This document shows, one piece after another, positions 8,391 to 15,727 of a stretch of DNA of 24,039 nt. Origin of the DNA: a virus; the IMG/VR virus record IMGVR_UViG_3300042332_001714, positions 1 to 24,039 of that record. One strand, written 5' to 3'. Made by a program: the position numbers and the translations under genes. The notes under the pieces were generated by a model. The model made no database searches. It saw nothing but the letters and a program-made list of their open reading frames with translations, and was not told the DNA's origin. How positions within the stretch are numbered: the stretch's first letter is position 1; each line of letters opens with the position of its first letter.

Positions 8391-10324
8391 ACCCAAGAGA
8401 AGGTGGTGACACCTTCCTTGCTCTTGGTGGCTCTCAGCACATGATCAGCATAGGCTGAGACTTCAGGGTGGTGGTCAACCACGAAGATAAGTATGCCCAA
8501 TCTCTGAGCTGTTTCCTTGAGATAGGCCAGAATGCACTTGCGTACTTTTGGATCCTGTGAGTTGACGACCTCGTCATACCATCGGAAACCAATACGCGAT
8601 GACACACGACCAACCTCAGTGATTGTCTCTGCAACAATGAGGTTGGTCAGGCCACTCTCACCTTTTGAATTGCCAGCCACTCTGGAAGCACCTCTGGAAT
8701 TCTTCACCCTTATGTTCAGGCAGTTTTTGTCAGCTCCATTGGTCAACTCTCTAGTTGTCTCATAAGTGATGCCCAGGGTACCTCCAGACATTCTGTGGGA
8801 TAGAGCCATTGAAACTTGATTCAGTGGATCGACAGACCTTGACAGCACCATGTTTGGAATGCCGGATGAGTTGAAAGCACCTGACCAATACTCAACCACT
8901 TTGCAAAGCTGCTGGTTCTCTTCCAATTCAGATTGGACACTGGTCAGTTTTCCTTCATATTCGACCAGACTAACTTGCTTGGAGTCCAAGACTCCTTGAG
9001 CCTTGACCACTCCAGAATTGGAAGGGCCTTTACTCAACAGGGCCACTTGTACGGTGAGGGCTGTGCACTCAGTTGCAGCTTTGGCATCCAACCGGTCTAA
9101 AGTGTCCAACTCAGTTGAGAATCCTCTGACTTGGTCTTTGACATTCAGCTGACGCTGTTTCTTCTGGTGTTCGTCAATCTCATCTTGCTTGGCGTCTTCT
9201 CTGGTAGTAATTTCGTCAATCTGGGCTCTGATGCCACTGAGCTTTTCTAAGACCTGGGTGACCTTGTTTGTGGCCTTTTCAATGTCACTGTCAGATGGTC
9301 CTTTGTCCCATGGCTTCTTACACGTGGGACACTCCTTGGGCTTAAGCTTCAGGCTTTTAAGGTCCAAATCACTTCTGTAGTGCTCACTGCTGATTTGATT
9401 TTCCAGCTGTGATAGTGGCTTTTTCTCCTGTGAGATGGCAGCTTTCTCGTTTCGTAAGCGCATCTCAACGATCTCCAGAGCCTTGTTTTGCTCAGCCAGT
9501 TCATCCTCAACTTTCTTGATCTTGGCCTTGATGTCTTTGCGTTTGTTGGCCCTTTCCTTAATCTGGTCTTGAATCACTCCAAGCTTCTGCTGGGTTTCAG
9601 CCAGTTGCTGGGCCATGGTCTCCTTCTGAGATTCAAAAGCCAGATTCTCTCGGTCTAGGACTTCACTTGCCTTGATGATACTTTGCTTGGTTGTATCAAT
9701 GAGCTCTAAGAGGGTTTCTTTCGATGATGACTTGGCTGCAACATCACTCTTCAACTCAGTCAAGGTCTTTTTGGCTTTGTCATAGTATGACGACCATGAT
9801 GGCTGTCCCAATGCAGACATCATCAGCTCAACGGCCTCAGTTTGGGATAGTGAGCTAAAATCCAGTTGGTCGCCATCCACATAGACAGACCACATGGCCA
9901 CTTCTGGAGTTATTCCAAGAGTTTGTCCCAGTTCATTTCTAGTCAGGTTTACATGGGATCTGGCAATGGCTGAACCATCTAAAGTGAACCTAAGACCCTC
10001 ACCTGTTTTTGATAGTTCCTTGTACTTGTAGCCCATCTCAATGGCCAAGTCTTTGCCACCAAAACTGCCTTCAACCTTGACAAGCGTGTTGCCTTTCTCA
10101 TTGGTGCTGTAGTGACCCAATGAAGCATATCGTCCTCGAATACCACACACTGCCATGCTGAGTGCTTCACCAAGGCTAGTTTTTCCAGAGCCAATGGACT
10201 CAAACTGGGATGACTCATCAACGCCTGAGACAAAAACCAGGCCATGGCTTGGAAACTCTATCTCCTGCTCACGGACTGTCATCCAGTTTTTAAGGTAGAT
10301 TTTCCGAAGCTTGAACTGTGACAT
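8387..10324 (-). CDS. Rad50/SbcC/gp46-like recombination ATPase
   Basis: The product is 645 aa with ATG at 10324. The split ABC-ATPase layout is clear. The N-terminal P-loop ends IGSGKTS (Lys48), two coiled-coil arms flank a zinc hook CPTC (332-335), and the C-terminal lobe has a signature-like SKGESG (553-558). A Walker B strand ends WYDE (Asp584, Glu585), followed by an H-loop VDHHPE (616-621). Family members pair with an Mre11/SbcD/gp47 nuclease to resect DNA ends for recombination-dependent replication; that partner is not in the window. Two points are unusual. The P-loop carries a longer lead (VSGVDESSQFES) than the usual GxNGxGKS, and the signature is not the usual LSGGE. It lies on the opposite strand within the tail block and is convergent with the upstream tail gene. 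Confidence 0.88.
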   Translation of the reverse strand: MSQFKLRKIYLKNWMTVREQEIEFPSHGLVFVSGVDESSQFESIGSGKTSLGEALSMAVCGIRGRYASLGHYSTNEKGNTLVKVEGSFGGKDLAIEMGYKYKELSKTGEGLRFTLDGSAIARSHVNLTRNELGQTLGITPEVAMWSVYVDGDQLDFSSLSQTEAVELMMSALGQPSWSSYYDKAKKTLTELKSDVAAKSSSKETLLELIDTTKQSIIKASEVLDRENLAFESQKETMAQQLAETQQKLGVIQDQIKERANKRKDIKAKIKKVEDELAEQNKALEIVEMRLRNEKAAISQEKKPLSQLENQISSEHYRSDLDLKSLKLKPKECPTCKKPWDKGPSDSDIEKATNKVTQVLEKLSGIRAQIDEITTREDAKQDEIDEHQKKQRQLNVKDQVRGFSTELDTLDRLDAKAATECTALTVQVALLSKGPSNSGVVKAQGVLDSKQVSLVEYEGKLTSVQSELEENQQLCKVVEYWSGAFNSSGIPNMVLSRSVDPLNQVSMALSHRMSGGTLGITYETTRELTNGADKNCLNIRVKNSRGASRVAGNSKGESGLTNLIVAETITEVGRVSSRIGFRWYDEVVNSQDPKVRKCILAYLKETAQRLGILIFVVDHHPEVSAYADHVLRATKSKEGVTTFSWV

Positions 10325-10339
10325 CGTAGTTAGTATAAT
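10311..10339 (+). promoter_or_regulatory. Strong sigma70-like promoter
   Basis: TTGAAC (10311-10316) is followed after exactly 17 bases by TATAAT (10334-10339), a full consensus -10. Predicted transcription starts near 10346, giving a leader of about 12 bases before ATG 10359. The -35 lies inside the first codons of the divergent recombination gene, so the two units overlap at their 5' ends. It decides against the earlier ATG at 10338, which is inside the -10 element. Confidence 0.65.
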
Positions 10340-10358
10340 GTTTTGTAGAACACCATTG

Positions 10359-11027
10359 ATGGAGTCAGTGCCCTACGGAACTGTCTTTTTGACGTCTAGT
10401 CAACAATACATTGAGGGCGGCAGCTTTTATGCGCCAATGGACATTGACAAAGCCACGGAGGCCTTTGTGGATGATCTCAACACGGGCGCTGTGGCCATCA
10501 CTCATAAGCCTGATGTTTTGGTGGATGAGCTAGTAAAATCTCATGGCTTGGTGATTGTGAACAAGAGCTCATCACTGGCTCGCATGAGCCCTAAGAGTGA
10601 TGTTGTCAAACTGAGTGGAACTGACTATTGGTATGAGATCAATGGTGTTGATGGTGATTTTACCTTTGAACAAGTAAAGTCTTACATCACTCGTGGTCTA
10701 GTCAAGCCTCAAACCTTGATAAAGGTTTTGGACGCTGATTACAAGGAGCTTACTGATTACACTCCGGCCAACAAAATATCGTCACTGCAAAAGCTTTTCA
10801 CCACAGCCACTGAGCCTCCCTCTGAGATTACTGACACCAAACCGGCTATCACCATTGTGGCTAAATCGCCACAGAGTGTGATGAGAGTTCGTTCCAGTAT
10901 CGAGTCTTATTTTGACGTTGAACCTCAAGATATGGTGATGTATTGCCAGAATCTTAAACAGGCCATCGACGGTAAAGGCGTGGTAAAACCATTTCAAAAC
11001 ATTGAAAAACAGCCTAAAAGAGCATAA
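10359..11027 (+). CDS. GYF_2-like domain protein, function unknown
   Basis: The product is about 222 aa from ATG 10359. An earlier in-frame ATG (10338) and TTG (10311) exist but lie within the promoter elements. In the middle, YWYEINGVDGDFTFEQVKSY followed by ITRGLVKPQTLIKVLDADYKELTDY fits the GYF_2 (DUF4339) pattern: an aromatic WY start, G.F at the first turn, a helix, then a G.(V/I).P.TL strand. Such modules usually mediate protein contacts. The C-terminal 60 residues are of unknown type and end in a Lys/Pro-rich tail. The gene heads the + operon leading to the baseplate hub and overlaps the next gene by 26 bases. Its role in the virion or in the cell is not evident. Confidence 0.65.
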   Translation: MESVPYGTVFLTSSQQYIEGGSFYAPMDIDKATEAFVDDLNTGAVAITHKPDVLVDELVKSHGLVIVNKSSSLARMSPKSDVVKLSGTDYWYEINGVDGDFTFEQVKSYITRGLVKPQTLIKVLDADYKELTDYTPANKISSLQKLFTTATEPPSEITDTKPAITIVAKSPQSVMRVRSSIESYFDVEPQDMVMYCQNLKQAIDGKGVVKPFQNIEKQPKRA

Positions 11028-12165
11028 TCACCGGCCTGGAAAGTGTCTCTGTGAGGCTTTGAGCTTTTCACAGCTCTTCAATCTTTCTGAGCCAAAGAGA
11101 ATTGTACGGTCAAACACCGTCAAGGGCCCTCCACTGGAGATCAAGGCCTTTGACGATGCCCAGTACCACATTTTCAATTTTAAGTCAAACCCATCCACAA
11201 CGGGTTTGCGCCATCATGGATACATAAAGTTTAATCGTCCCAAGAAGAGTCAAGCTCTTACAGAGATACCTTGCTTGGTTGACTGTACATGTCAAGACTA
11301 CCGCTATCGTTGGGCTTGGACCAATAAGCAAAGAGGAGCCAGTAAAGTTGGAGCTGGTTCAATGAACCAAGCACAAAATAGGGCTCCTAGAATTACAAAC
11401 CCCACCAACCGACCAGGTCTTTGTAAGCACATACTTGCGCTTAAAAATTACCTTCAAGGTGTTATGTGGGACTTGCCACTTACTGGAATAAAGACACCGG
11501 ATGGTGTGCTTTCCAGCTTGGTGTCATATGCCAATAACAGGTGGACCAATCTGCCACAACAGATGTCCGCGGCTAGAGCTCGTGACGCTCGTTTTGCTGC
11601 GGCCAAAGCAGCTTCAAGGGCAGGTCAACCTCAACCTAATCCTGCCGAGCTGCCCGAAATACCCGCCACAGAGGAGCCCGAGGCCTCTGAGTTGCCACAA
11701 CCGCCTGAAGTTGAACAGCCTGAGATGCCTGAAAATGTTGAACAGGCACAAAAAATTAAGCCACCTACCATCAATCTTAAACCCGAAAAGAACAAGCCCA
11801 ACGAGTCTATGAATCCAATAGCGGTAGATAGTTTGTGCAATATGAGACCTCTAACTGAAGAGCTTTCAATCATTCGTCAGCTAATCGAGGATGCTGAGAC
11901 GCAAACCCCTCCCACAGAGGGTGAAGCTGCTCATTCTAATGCGTTGGACTTGCTGAAGAGCATTGACAATGGCATCAAAGCCTTGAGCACCAGTATCCAA
12001 GCCCTTACGGCTGAGATGAAGCCCAAGGAAGAGGCCACTGAGGAGGTAGCAGCCGCTGAAGATGAGGCTGGTGCTGCAGAAGAGGCCAACGCTGTGGGCA
12101 ACGAGGCCAATGATGTTGCCAACCTTGAACAGGAACTCCAGAAGCTTGGAGTGCCACAACAATAA
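11002..12165 (+). CDS. SWIM zinc-finger protein with disordered tail
   Basis: The product is 387 aa as called from TTG 11002. A TTG at 11059 (before SFSQLFNLSEPKRIV) is an alternative that would remove most of the overlap with the previous gene, and neither has a good Shine-Dalgarno. The N-terminal 155 residues contain VDCTCQDY (Cys95, Cys97) and, 44 residues later, GLCKHILALKNYL (Cys141, His143). This is the CxC...CxH pattern of SWIM zinc fingers, which bind DNA or proteins. A long basic loop with an N/Q-rich part separates the two halves. Residues about 185-270 are Pro/Glu-rich and disordered (PELPEIPATEEPEASELPQP region), followed by an amphipathic helical region and an Ala/Glu-rich tail. 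It lies between unknown and baseplate genes in a tight + operon. It may be a virion component or a DNA-binding factor; no enzyme motif is visible. Confidence 0.7.
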   Translation: MKNSLKEHNHRPGKCLCEALSFSQLFNLSEPKRIVRSNTVKGPPLEIKAFDDAQYHIFNFKSNPSTTGLRHHGYIKFNRPKKSQALTEIPCLVDCTCQDYRYRWAWTNKQRGASKVGAGSMNQAQNRAPRITNPTNRPGLCKHILALKNYLQGVMWDLPLTGIKTPDGVLSSLVSYANNRWTNLPQQMSAARARDARFAAAKAASRAGQPQPNPAELPEIPATEEPEASELPQPPEVEQPEMPENVEQAQKIKPPTINLKPEKNKPNESMNPIAVDSLCNMRPLTEELSIIRQLIEDAETQTPPTEGEAAHSNALDLLKSIDNGIKALSTSIQALTAEMKPKEEATEEVAAAEDEAGAAEEANAVGNEANDVANLEQELQKLGVPQQ

Positions 12166-12171
12166 TTCCAA

Positions 12172-12636
12172 ATGAATCCTGGAGAATATCCTCAACCACT
12201 GGCTCGTGTAGCTCCGCTGAATTTCACAGCGGTCAATGGCTATACCACACTGCGTCTTCGCAACCTGGCTGTCGACAACCTGGCTCCTGAGGCTGTTAAG
12301 TCCAGACTTATTTTCCAGAATGTGGGTGACCAGACTGTTACTCTGCAGCTCAAAGGTGTGGACAACGCCTACGTCTCGAGTGGCACACGTACCAACGTTG
12401 GATCACCTGTGACTCTTGTTGCTTCAGGCTTCAAGTCACTAGACTTTACGCCCACACAAACTGTGCTTGAGGTTGCTTGTACTTCTGGCACTAGCACAGT
12501 TCGTGCTCAGATGGAAGCCTTGATCAACTGGGAAATCATGGCTAGCGTTAACATCAATCAGACGGGTGGGGTCAACCAACTCTATCCTCCTTCATTTGAT
12601 ATCAGCGCTGATCAGCTTCCTTGGAGCTCTCTGTGA
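12172..12636 (+). CDS. Probable small virion structural protein
   Basis: The product is 154 aa with ATG at 12172, six bases after the previous stop. The sequence is mostly beta: alternating hydrophobic strands such as TTLRLRNLAVDNL, SRLIFQNVGDQTVTLQLKG and TQTVLEVACTSGTSTV. This suggests a jelly-roll or Ig-like fold of the kind used in decoration, baseplate or tail-associated proteins. There is no signal peptide and no catalytic signature. The last codons overlap the next gene in GTGA. I do not recognise the family, and the structural role is inferred from composition and operon position. Confidence 0.65.
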   Translation: MNPGEYPQPLARVAPLNFTAVNGYTTLRLRNLAVDNLAPEAVKSRLIFQNVGDQTVTLQLKGVDNAYVSSGTRTNVGSPVTLVASGFKSLDFTPTQTVLEVACTSGTSTVRAQMEALINWEIMASVNINQTGGVNQLYPPSFDISADQLPWSSL

Positions 12637-12920
12637 GAGACGATATCCACAAGTTGAATCTCCCTGCTGATGCTAAGCGGTATGCTCGTCGCAGTGGACT
12701 GAAACAGATGGGCCCAGCTGGTGTCAATCTGTTTTTGAAAGTCAACAAGCAGATCGTCAATCCCACTAATGATGGGATCATGAAGTCAAACGACGTATCA
12801 GCTAGCACATCGGGTAAGCGTGGTCCTGTTCAACACCCAGGTCTTGCTGGTTCATCAATGCCAAAAGGTGGAAGAGGCCCAAGACCCAATGTGACTAGTC
12901 GCATCCTGGGTCAAAAATGA
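12633..12920 (+). CDS. Small basic protein, likely virion-associated
   Basis: The product is 95 aa from GTG 12633, which overlaps the preceding TGA in GTGA. GGAG ends about six bases upstream, one of the few clear Shine-Dalgarno sequences in the window, and favours this start over a TTG at 12621. The N-terminal half is helical and charged. The C-terminal half is Gly/Pro/Arg/Ser-rich (GKRGPVQHPG, PKGGRGPRP) and probably unstructured, ending RILGQK. It overlaps the hub gene by four bases (ATGA), so it is translationally coupled to it. The function is unknown; a baseplate hub accessory is a reasonable guess. Confidence 0.7.
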   Translation: MRDDIHKLNLPADAKRYARRSGLKQMGPAGVNLFLKVNKQIVNPTNDGIMKSNDVSASTSGKRGPVQHPGLAGSSMPKGGRGPRPNVTSRILGQK

Positions 12921-14200
12921 TTGAAAAGGGCCAGCTACAGGTTGACGGCACATTCCAAGTTCAGATAGGCCTCAAGCTACCATATGGTGGTGGTGGGTAC
13001 CAGACTGTTCCAGACCTGGTTCATGAGAAATCTGATATCACGTCGGCTATCAATCAGCCGACACGCCATATCCACCAGTTCTCCACAGTCAACCTGGACG
13101 TCGTTGATCTTCTTACCAAAAACTCGGTACTTCAAAACACACCAGAAGTCAACGTGCGCATTGGTGTAACGCAGGGCCAGGGAATTTTCTGGTTTCCGTG
13201 GCAACATCACATCCTTCTATTTACTGATATTGTTCCTTTGGGCAAGGGTTACTCCGTAAGCTTTGTAACGGCTGACTTTTTGGAAGCAGCTAAGCGGCAG
13301 TATGTAACAAAATACTACACAGGCACTATATCCTCGATGGTTGAGACGATAGCTCACTTAAATGGACTTAACCATGTAGTCGAACCAACTGAAGGCAACT
13401 GGTCTTTCATTCAAAGTGCCCAGACGGATGCAGATTTTTTGGCCAAGTTGGCCTTTCGTTCTGTCAACAAGTTTGGTCGTGGCGGCTTTAGGTTTTTCGT
13501 CCTTGACAACGTGCTTCACTTTCATAGCTTAGACTATGCTGCCACAATTCGCAATGCAAATGTTTTTAGCCTATCTGGTACTAAAGTAGTACTTTCTAGT
13601 CGAGTGCAGGACGCAGTGGATGAAGGTGCTCCTGGAGTAAATGTCTTGGGAATTGATCCGTACGAGGGTGCTACATACTCCATAAAGTCTGACCCAACAA
13701 AAGTTGTCAACCATGGAAACCAGGCACCGGATCTTACACAGCTAAACCCAACTCTGATGGCTTTTCACCCATCAGCTAATCGTGTCGAAGAACTCAAGGC
13801 CATAGCTCAAAGTAAGTATGATTTTGCCAGAGCTGATCTTATGAATTGTACCTTGACAGTCGAGAAAGGTTACCCGATTCAAATCAACGACCTCATTCGC
13901 GTAACTCTTAACTCAGCATCAGCCCAGCAATCACCTTGGGGAGGCCTATACACAGTTGTTGCTGTTTCTCACGTCATAACAAAAGGCACATCTACGTCCA
14001 CTATAAAACTTCAACGTGGAGAATTCTTGGTGTCTAACCTGGCCAAGTCTAATGCCGATGGTGCTATAAACACTTCGGACTATGTCGCCAAAGGCCAGCC
14101 TATTGATCTTAATGACATTAGCACGTCGTTAACCACAAAAGGCCCTCCTGACTCCTTTACTGATGGTCGGTACGTGCGTACAATAATACCCACGTCTTAA
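12917..14200 (+). CDS. Baseplate hub protein (gpD/gp27-like)
   Basis: The product is 427 aa with ATG at 12917. The order of elements fits the phage late-control D/gp27/VgrG-N hub family. There is an N-terminal beta barrel, then GTISSMVETIAHLNGL, the diagnostic QTDADFLAKLAFR helix and GGFRFFVLDNVLHFHSLDY. The C-terminal barrel has the ending typical of the family: a PIQINDLIRVTL strand, GGLYTVVAVSHVI and a STIKLQRGEF strand. Hub trimers sit at the end of the tail tube and carry the piercing spike. No lysozyme or needle domain is fused, so the spike must be encoded elsewhere. The stop overlaps that of the convergent amidotransferase gene (TTAA, 14197-14200), with no terminator between them. Confidence 0.8.
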   Translation: MIEKGQLQVDGTFQVQIGLKLPYGGGGYQTVPDLVHEKSDITSAINQPTRHIHQFSTVNLDVVDLLTKNSVLQNTPEVNVRIGVTQGQGIFWFPWQHHILLFTDIVPLGKGYSVSFVTADFLEAAKRQYVTKYYTGTISSMVETIAHLNGLNHVVEPTEGNWSFIQSAQTDADFLAKLAFRSVNKFGRGGFRFFVLDNVLHFHSLDYAATIRNANVFSLSGTKVVLSSRVQDAVDEGAPGVNVLGIDPYEGATYSIKSDPTKVVNHGNQAPDLTQLNPTLMAFHPSANRVEELKAIAQSKYDFARADLMNCTLTVEKGYPIQINDLIRVTLNSASAQQSPWGGLYTVVAVSHVITKGTSTSTIKLQRGEFLVSNLAKSNADGAINTSDYVAKGQPIDLNDISTSLTTKGPPDSFTDGRYVRTIIPTS

Positions 14201-14940
14201 CCACCGATGTAGCACCCATTCTTATGGGTTTCACGGACGAATGTCTGGGCTTTACTTGAGTTACGCCAAGCTTCAACAATGCCATCATTGGTCACCTCAT
14301 AGGCCACACCCTCTTGCAGCTCGAGTGTGGTCATGTTGTGGATGTGATTTTTAGGAAAGTGGTGAGACCGTGATGCGACCAGAACTGCGGTCGTCAGTGT
14401 TCCGCAGTCTCCAACCACCATTCCCTGTGCAACCATCAAGCTTTGTTGGTGCCTGTACACGAACATCTTCCACTGGCCATTGATTTTTTCAAACCAAGCC
14501 AGACCAACAGATCCCCAAGCAGGTGCGATATTACGTGCGTGGATGAGAGGTCCAAGACACTGAGAATCCACAATTGCATCAGACTTGATTTGACGATAGT
14601 TGCTGATCACTCCATTATGCACAAAATGCGCACCACCATCTGAGAATGGGTGGGCATTCTCATCACAGATACGTCCATGAGTTGCATAGCGTGTGTGACC
14701 AATCCCCATGGAGTGGGTCGACTGACGATCAAGCCTGTGGTTGTGGTTTCTCAAGGCTTGAGAAGCTGTGATAGCTTTCTTCCAGAGATCAAGCGTAGGC
14801 TCACCTCCACCTTTGTATTTTCCCACGTCATCAATGGTCATGAGACCGGTGGACATGGGGCCTGAGGCCTCCGCGCGTCTAAAAAACTCACGGAGAAGTC
14901 CCTTGCCAATCTTACCTTTCCAGCCAATAATAGCGCACAT
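14197..14940 (-). CDS. Class II glutamine amidotransferase
   Basis: The product is 247 aa with ATG at 14940. It begins MCAIIGW, so removal of Met exposes Cys2, the nucleophile of N-terminal-nucleophile (Ntn) amidotransferases. The rest of the glutaminase site is present: GHTRYATHG (81-89), NAHPF (95-99), FVHNGVISNY (106-115) and the VDSQCL segment near 124-129. The domain hydrolyses glutamine to glutamate and ammonia. Unlike GlmS, PurF or AsnB, no synthase domain follows, so ammonia must go to a separate partner or the protein acts alone. Phage relatives of this domain are known fused to QueC for 7-deazaguanine DNA modification, but no QueC-like partner is visible here. A dedicated near-leaderless promoter precedes it. 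It is the last gene of a - strand trio. Confidence 0.88.
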   Translation of the reverse strand: MCAIIGWKGKIGKGLLREFFRRAEASGPMSTGLMTIDDVGKYKGGGEPTLDLWKKAITASQALRNHNHRLDRQSTHSMGIGHTRYATHGRICDENAHPFSDGGAHFVHNGVISNYRQIKSDAIVDSQCLGPLIHARNIAPAWGSVGLAWFEKINGQWKMFVYRHQQSLMVAQGMVVGDCGTLTTAVLVASRSHHFPKNHIHNMTTLELQEGVAYEVTNDGIVEAWRNSSKAQTFVRETHKNGCYIGG

Positions 14941-14949
14941 ATCGTGATG

Positions 14950-14977
14950 AGTATACTAGACCCAGGTATTTTGTAAA
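14950..14977 (-). promoter_or_regulatory. Sigma70-like promoter, near-leaderless
   Basis: On the - strand, TTTACA (14977-14972) is followed after 16 bases by TATACT (14955-14950). Transcription would start near 14943, about three bases before ATG 14940. The -35 context TTGTTTACAA and the spacer end TGGGTCT are shared with the promoter at 3822-3850. Confidence 0.65.
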
Positions 14978-14981
14978 CAAT

Positions 14982-15440
14982 TTATTCTCGAATTGTTGAT
15001 TTTTGCTCGATGATGGCTCTCTCAACGTCAAGGACCATGTGAGGACCGATCCGAACTCGTTTCAAAGTCCAGCCTTGATCAGCAGCATTCTTGTCCTTAG
15101 CGCCATCACGAATTCGGTGTCTCTTGTTTGAATGGTATCTCTTGGAGTCCAACTCAATGAGTAACCCTAACTTGGGTATGGCAAAGTCATAGATGAAGCT
15201 GCCCAGTTTGAATTCAGCATCAGCTTCCACACGGTTCTGCTGAAGCCACATTCTGACCTCCTTCTCAGGAGGAGTCTCGTTGTTTCTACGATGGAGTCTA
15301 TCAACCCTTGGCTTTGAAAGACACTCAAAACATGTGAATACGTGGGTGTTGTACCTGTAACCTGGTCTATGCTGTCCAAGATTTTCTGCCTTTAATTTTT
15401 TACAACGGCAGCAGACATTCGGCATTCCCTTGTAAATCAT
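14982..15440 (-). CDS. Zinc-ribbon + DUF559/Vsr-like nuclease
   Basis: The product is 152 aa; its ATG at 15440 overlaps the previous stop in ATGA. The N-terminus carries two CxxC pairs (Cys10/Cys13 and Cys37/Cys40), which would make a zinc ribbon. The C-terminal domain matches the small PD-(D/E)XK-fold nucleases of the DUF559/Vsr group. It has a helix with Glu59/Glu61, then FIYDFAIPKLGLLIELDSKRYH (Asp85, Glu96, Asp98, His103), a charged helix with R.RDGAKD, and a closing GWTLKRVR strand. Members include mismatch nickases and EDxHD homing endonucleases of phages; a free-standing homing or group-exclusion endonuclease is therefore possible. It lies between a small acidic protein gene and the amidotransferase gene. 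Substrate and activity are not predictable from sequence alone. Confidence 0.72.
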   Translation of the reverse strand: MIYKGMPNVCCRCKKLKAENLGQHRPGYRYNTHVFTCFECLSKPRVDRLHRRNNETPPEKEVRMWLQQNRVEADAEFKLGSFIYDFAIPKLGLLIELDSKRYHSNKRHRIRDGAKDKNAADQGWTLKRVRIGPHMVLDVERAIIEQKSTIRE

Positions 15441-15718
15441 ATCTCGTCGACCATCGCGAAGATCTCTTCGATCAGAACCCAGACCTCATCAGAGACACGC
15501 ACGTCATGCAACTCAAGGCTCTCAGAGCCTGAAAAACACTCACGCAGTTTTGTAAGATTCTCCACATTGCCAAACACCTTTTTAGCAAGGTCTCTTGGAA
15601 CATCAACTCTGGTGCCTGCTTCACAGATTATGGAGATCTCAGACCCAGATGACAACTTAATTCCATCATCCGGGTCCAGATTTTCAGCTTCCTTGCGTAG
15701 TCTATTTAGTGAGAACAT
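15437..15718 (-). CDS. Small acidic protein, unknown
   Basis: The product is 93 aa from ATG 15718 (MFSLNRL). An in-frame ATG at 15742 would add eight residues but would overlap the start of the divergent + gene at 15728, so the later start is preferred. The product is acidic, with mixed helix and strand, ending in an acidic helix (DEVWVLIEEIFAMVDEI). No known motif is seen. It is translationally coupled to the nuclease gene by ATGA and heads the - strand trio. An inhibitor, or a partner of the nuclease, would be a guess from position only. Confidence 0.65.
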   Translation of the reverse strand: MFSLNRLRKEAENLDPDDGIKLSSGSEISIICEAGTRVDVPRDLAKKVFGNVENLTKLRECFSGSESLELHDVRVSDEVWVLIEEIFAMVDEI

Positions 15719-15727
15719 AGTTATGCT

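Noticed and set aside
9946-9951. Further GTTTAC/GTAAAC sites (near 7267, 9946 and 16453)
   Set aside because: They are inside clearly coding regions, have no matching -10 at the correct distance and lack the GGGTCT block of the accepted promoters.
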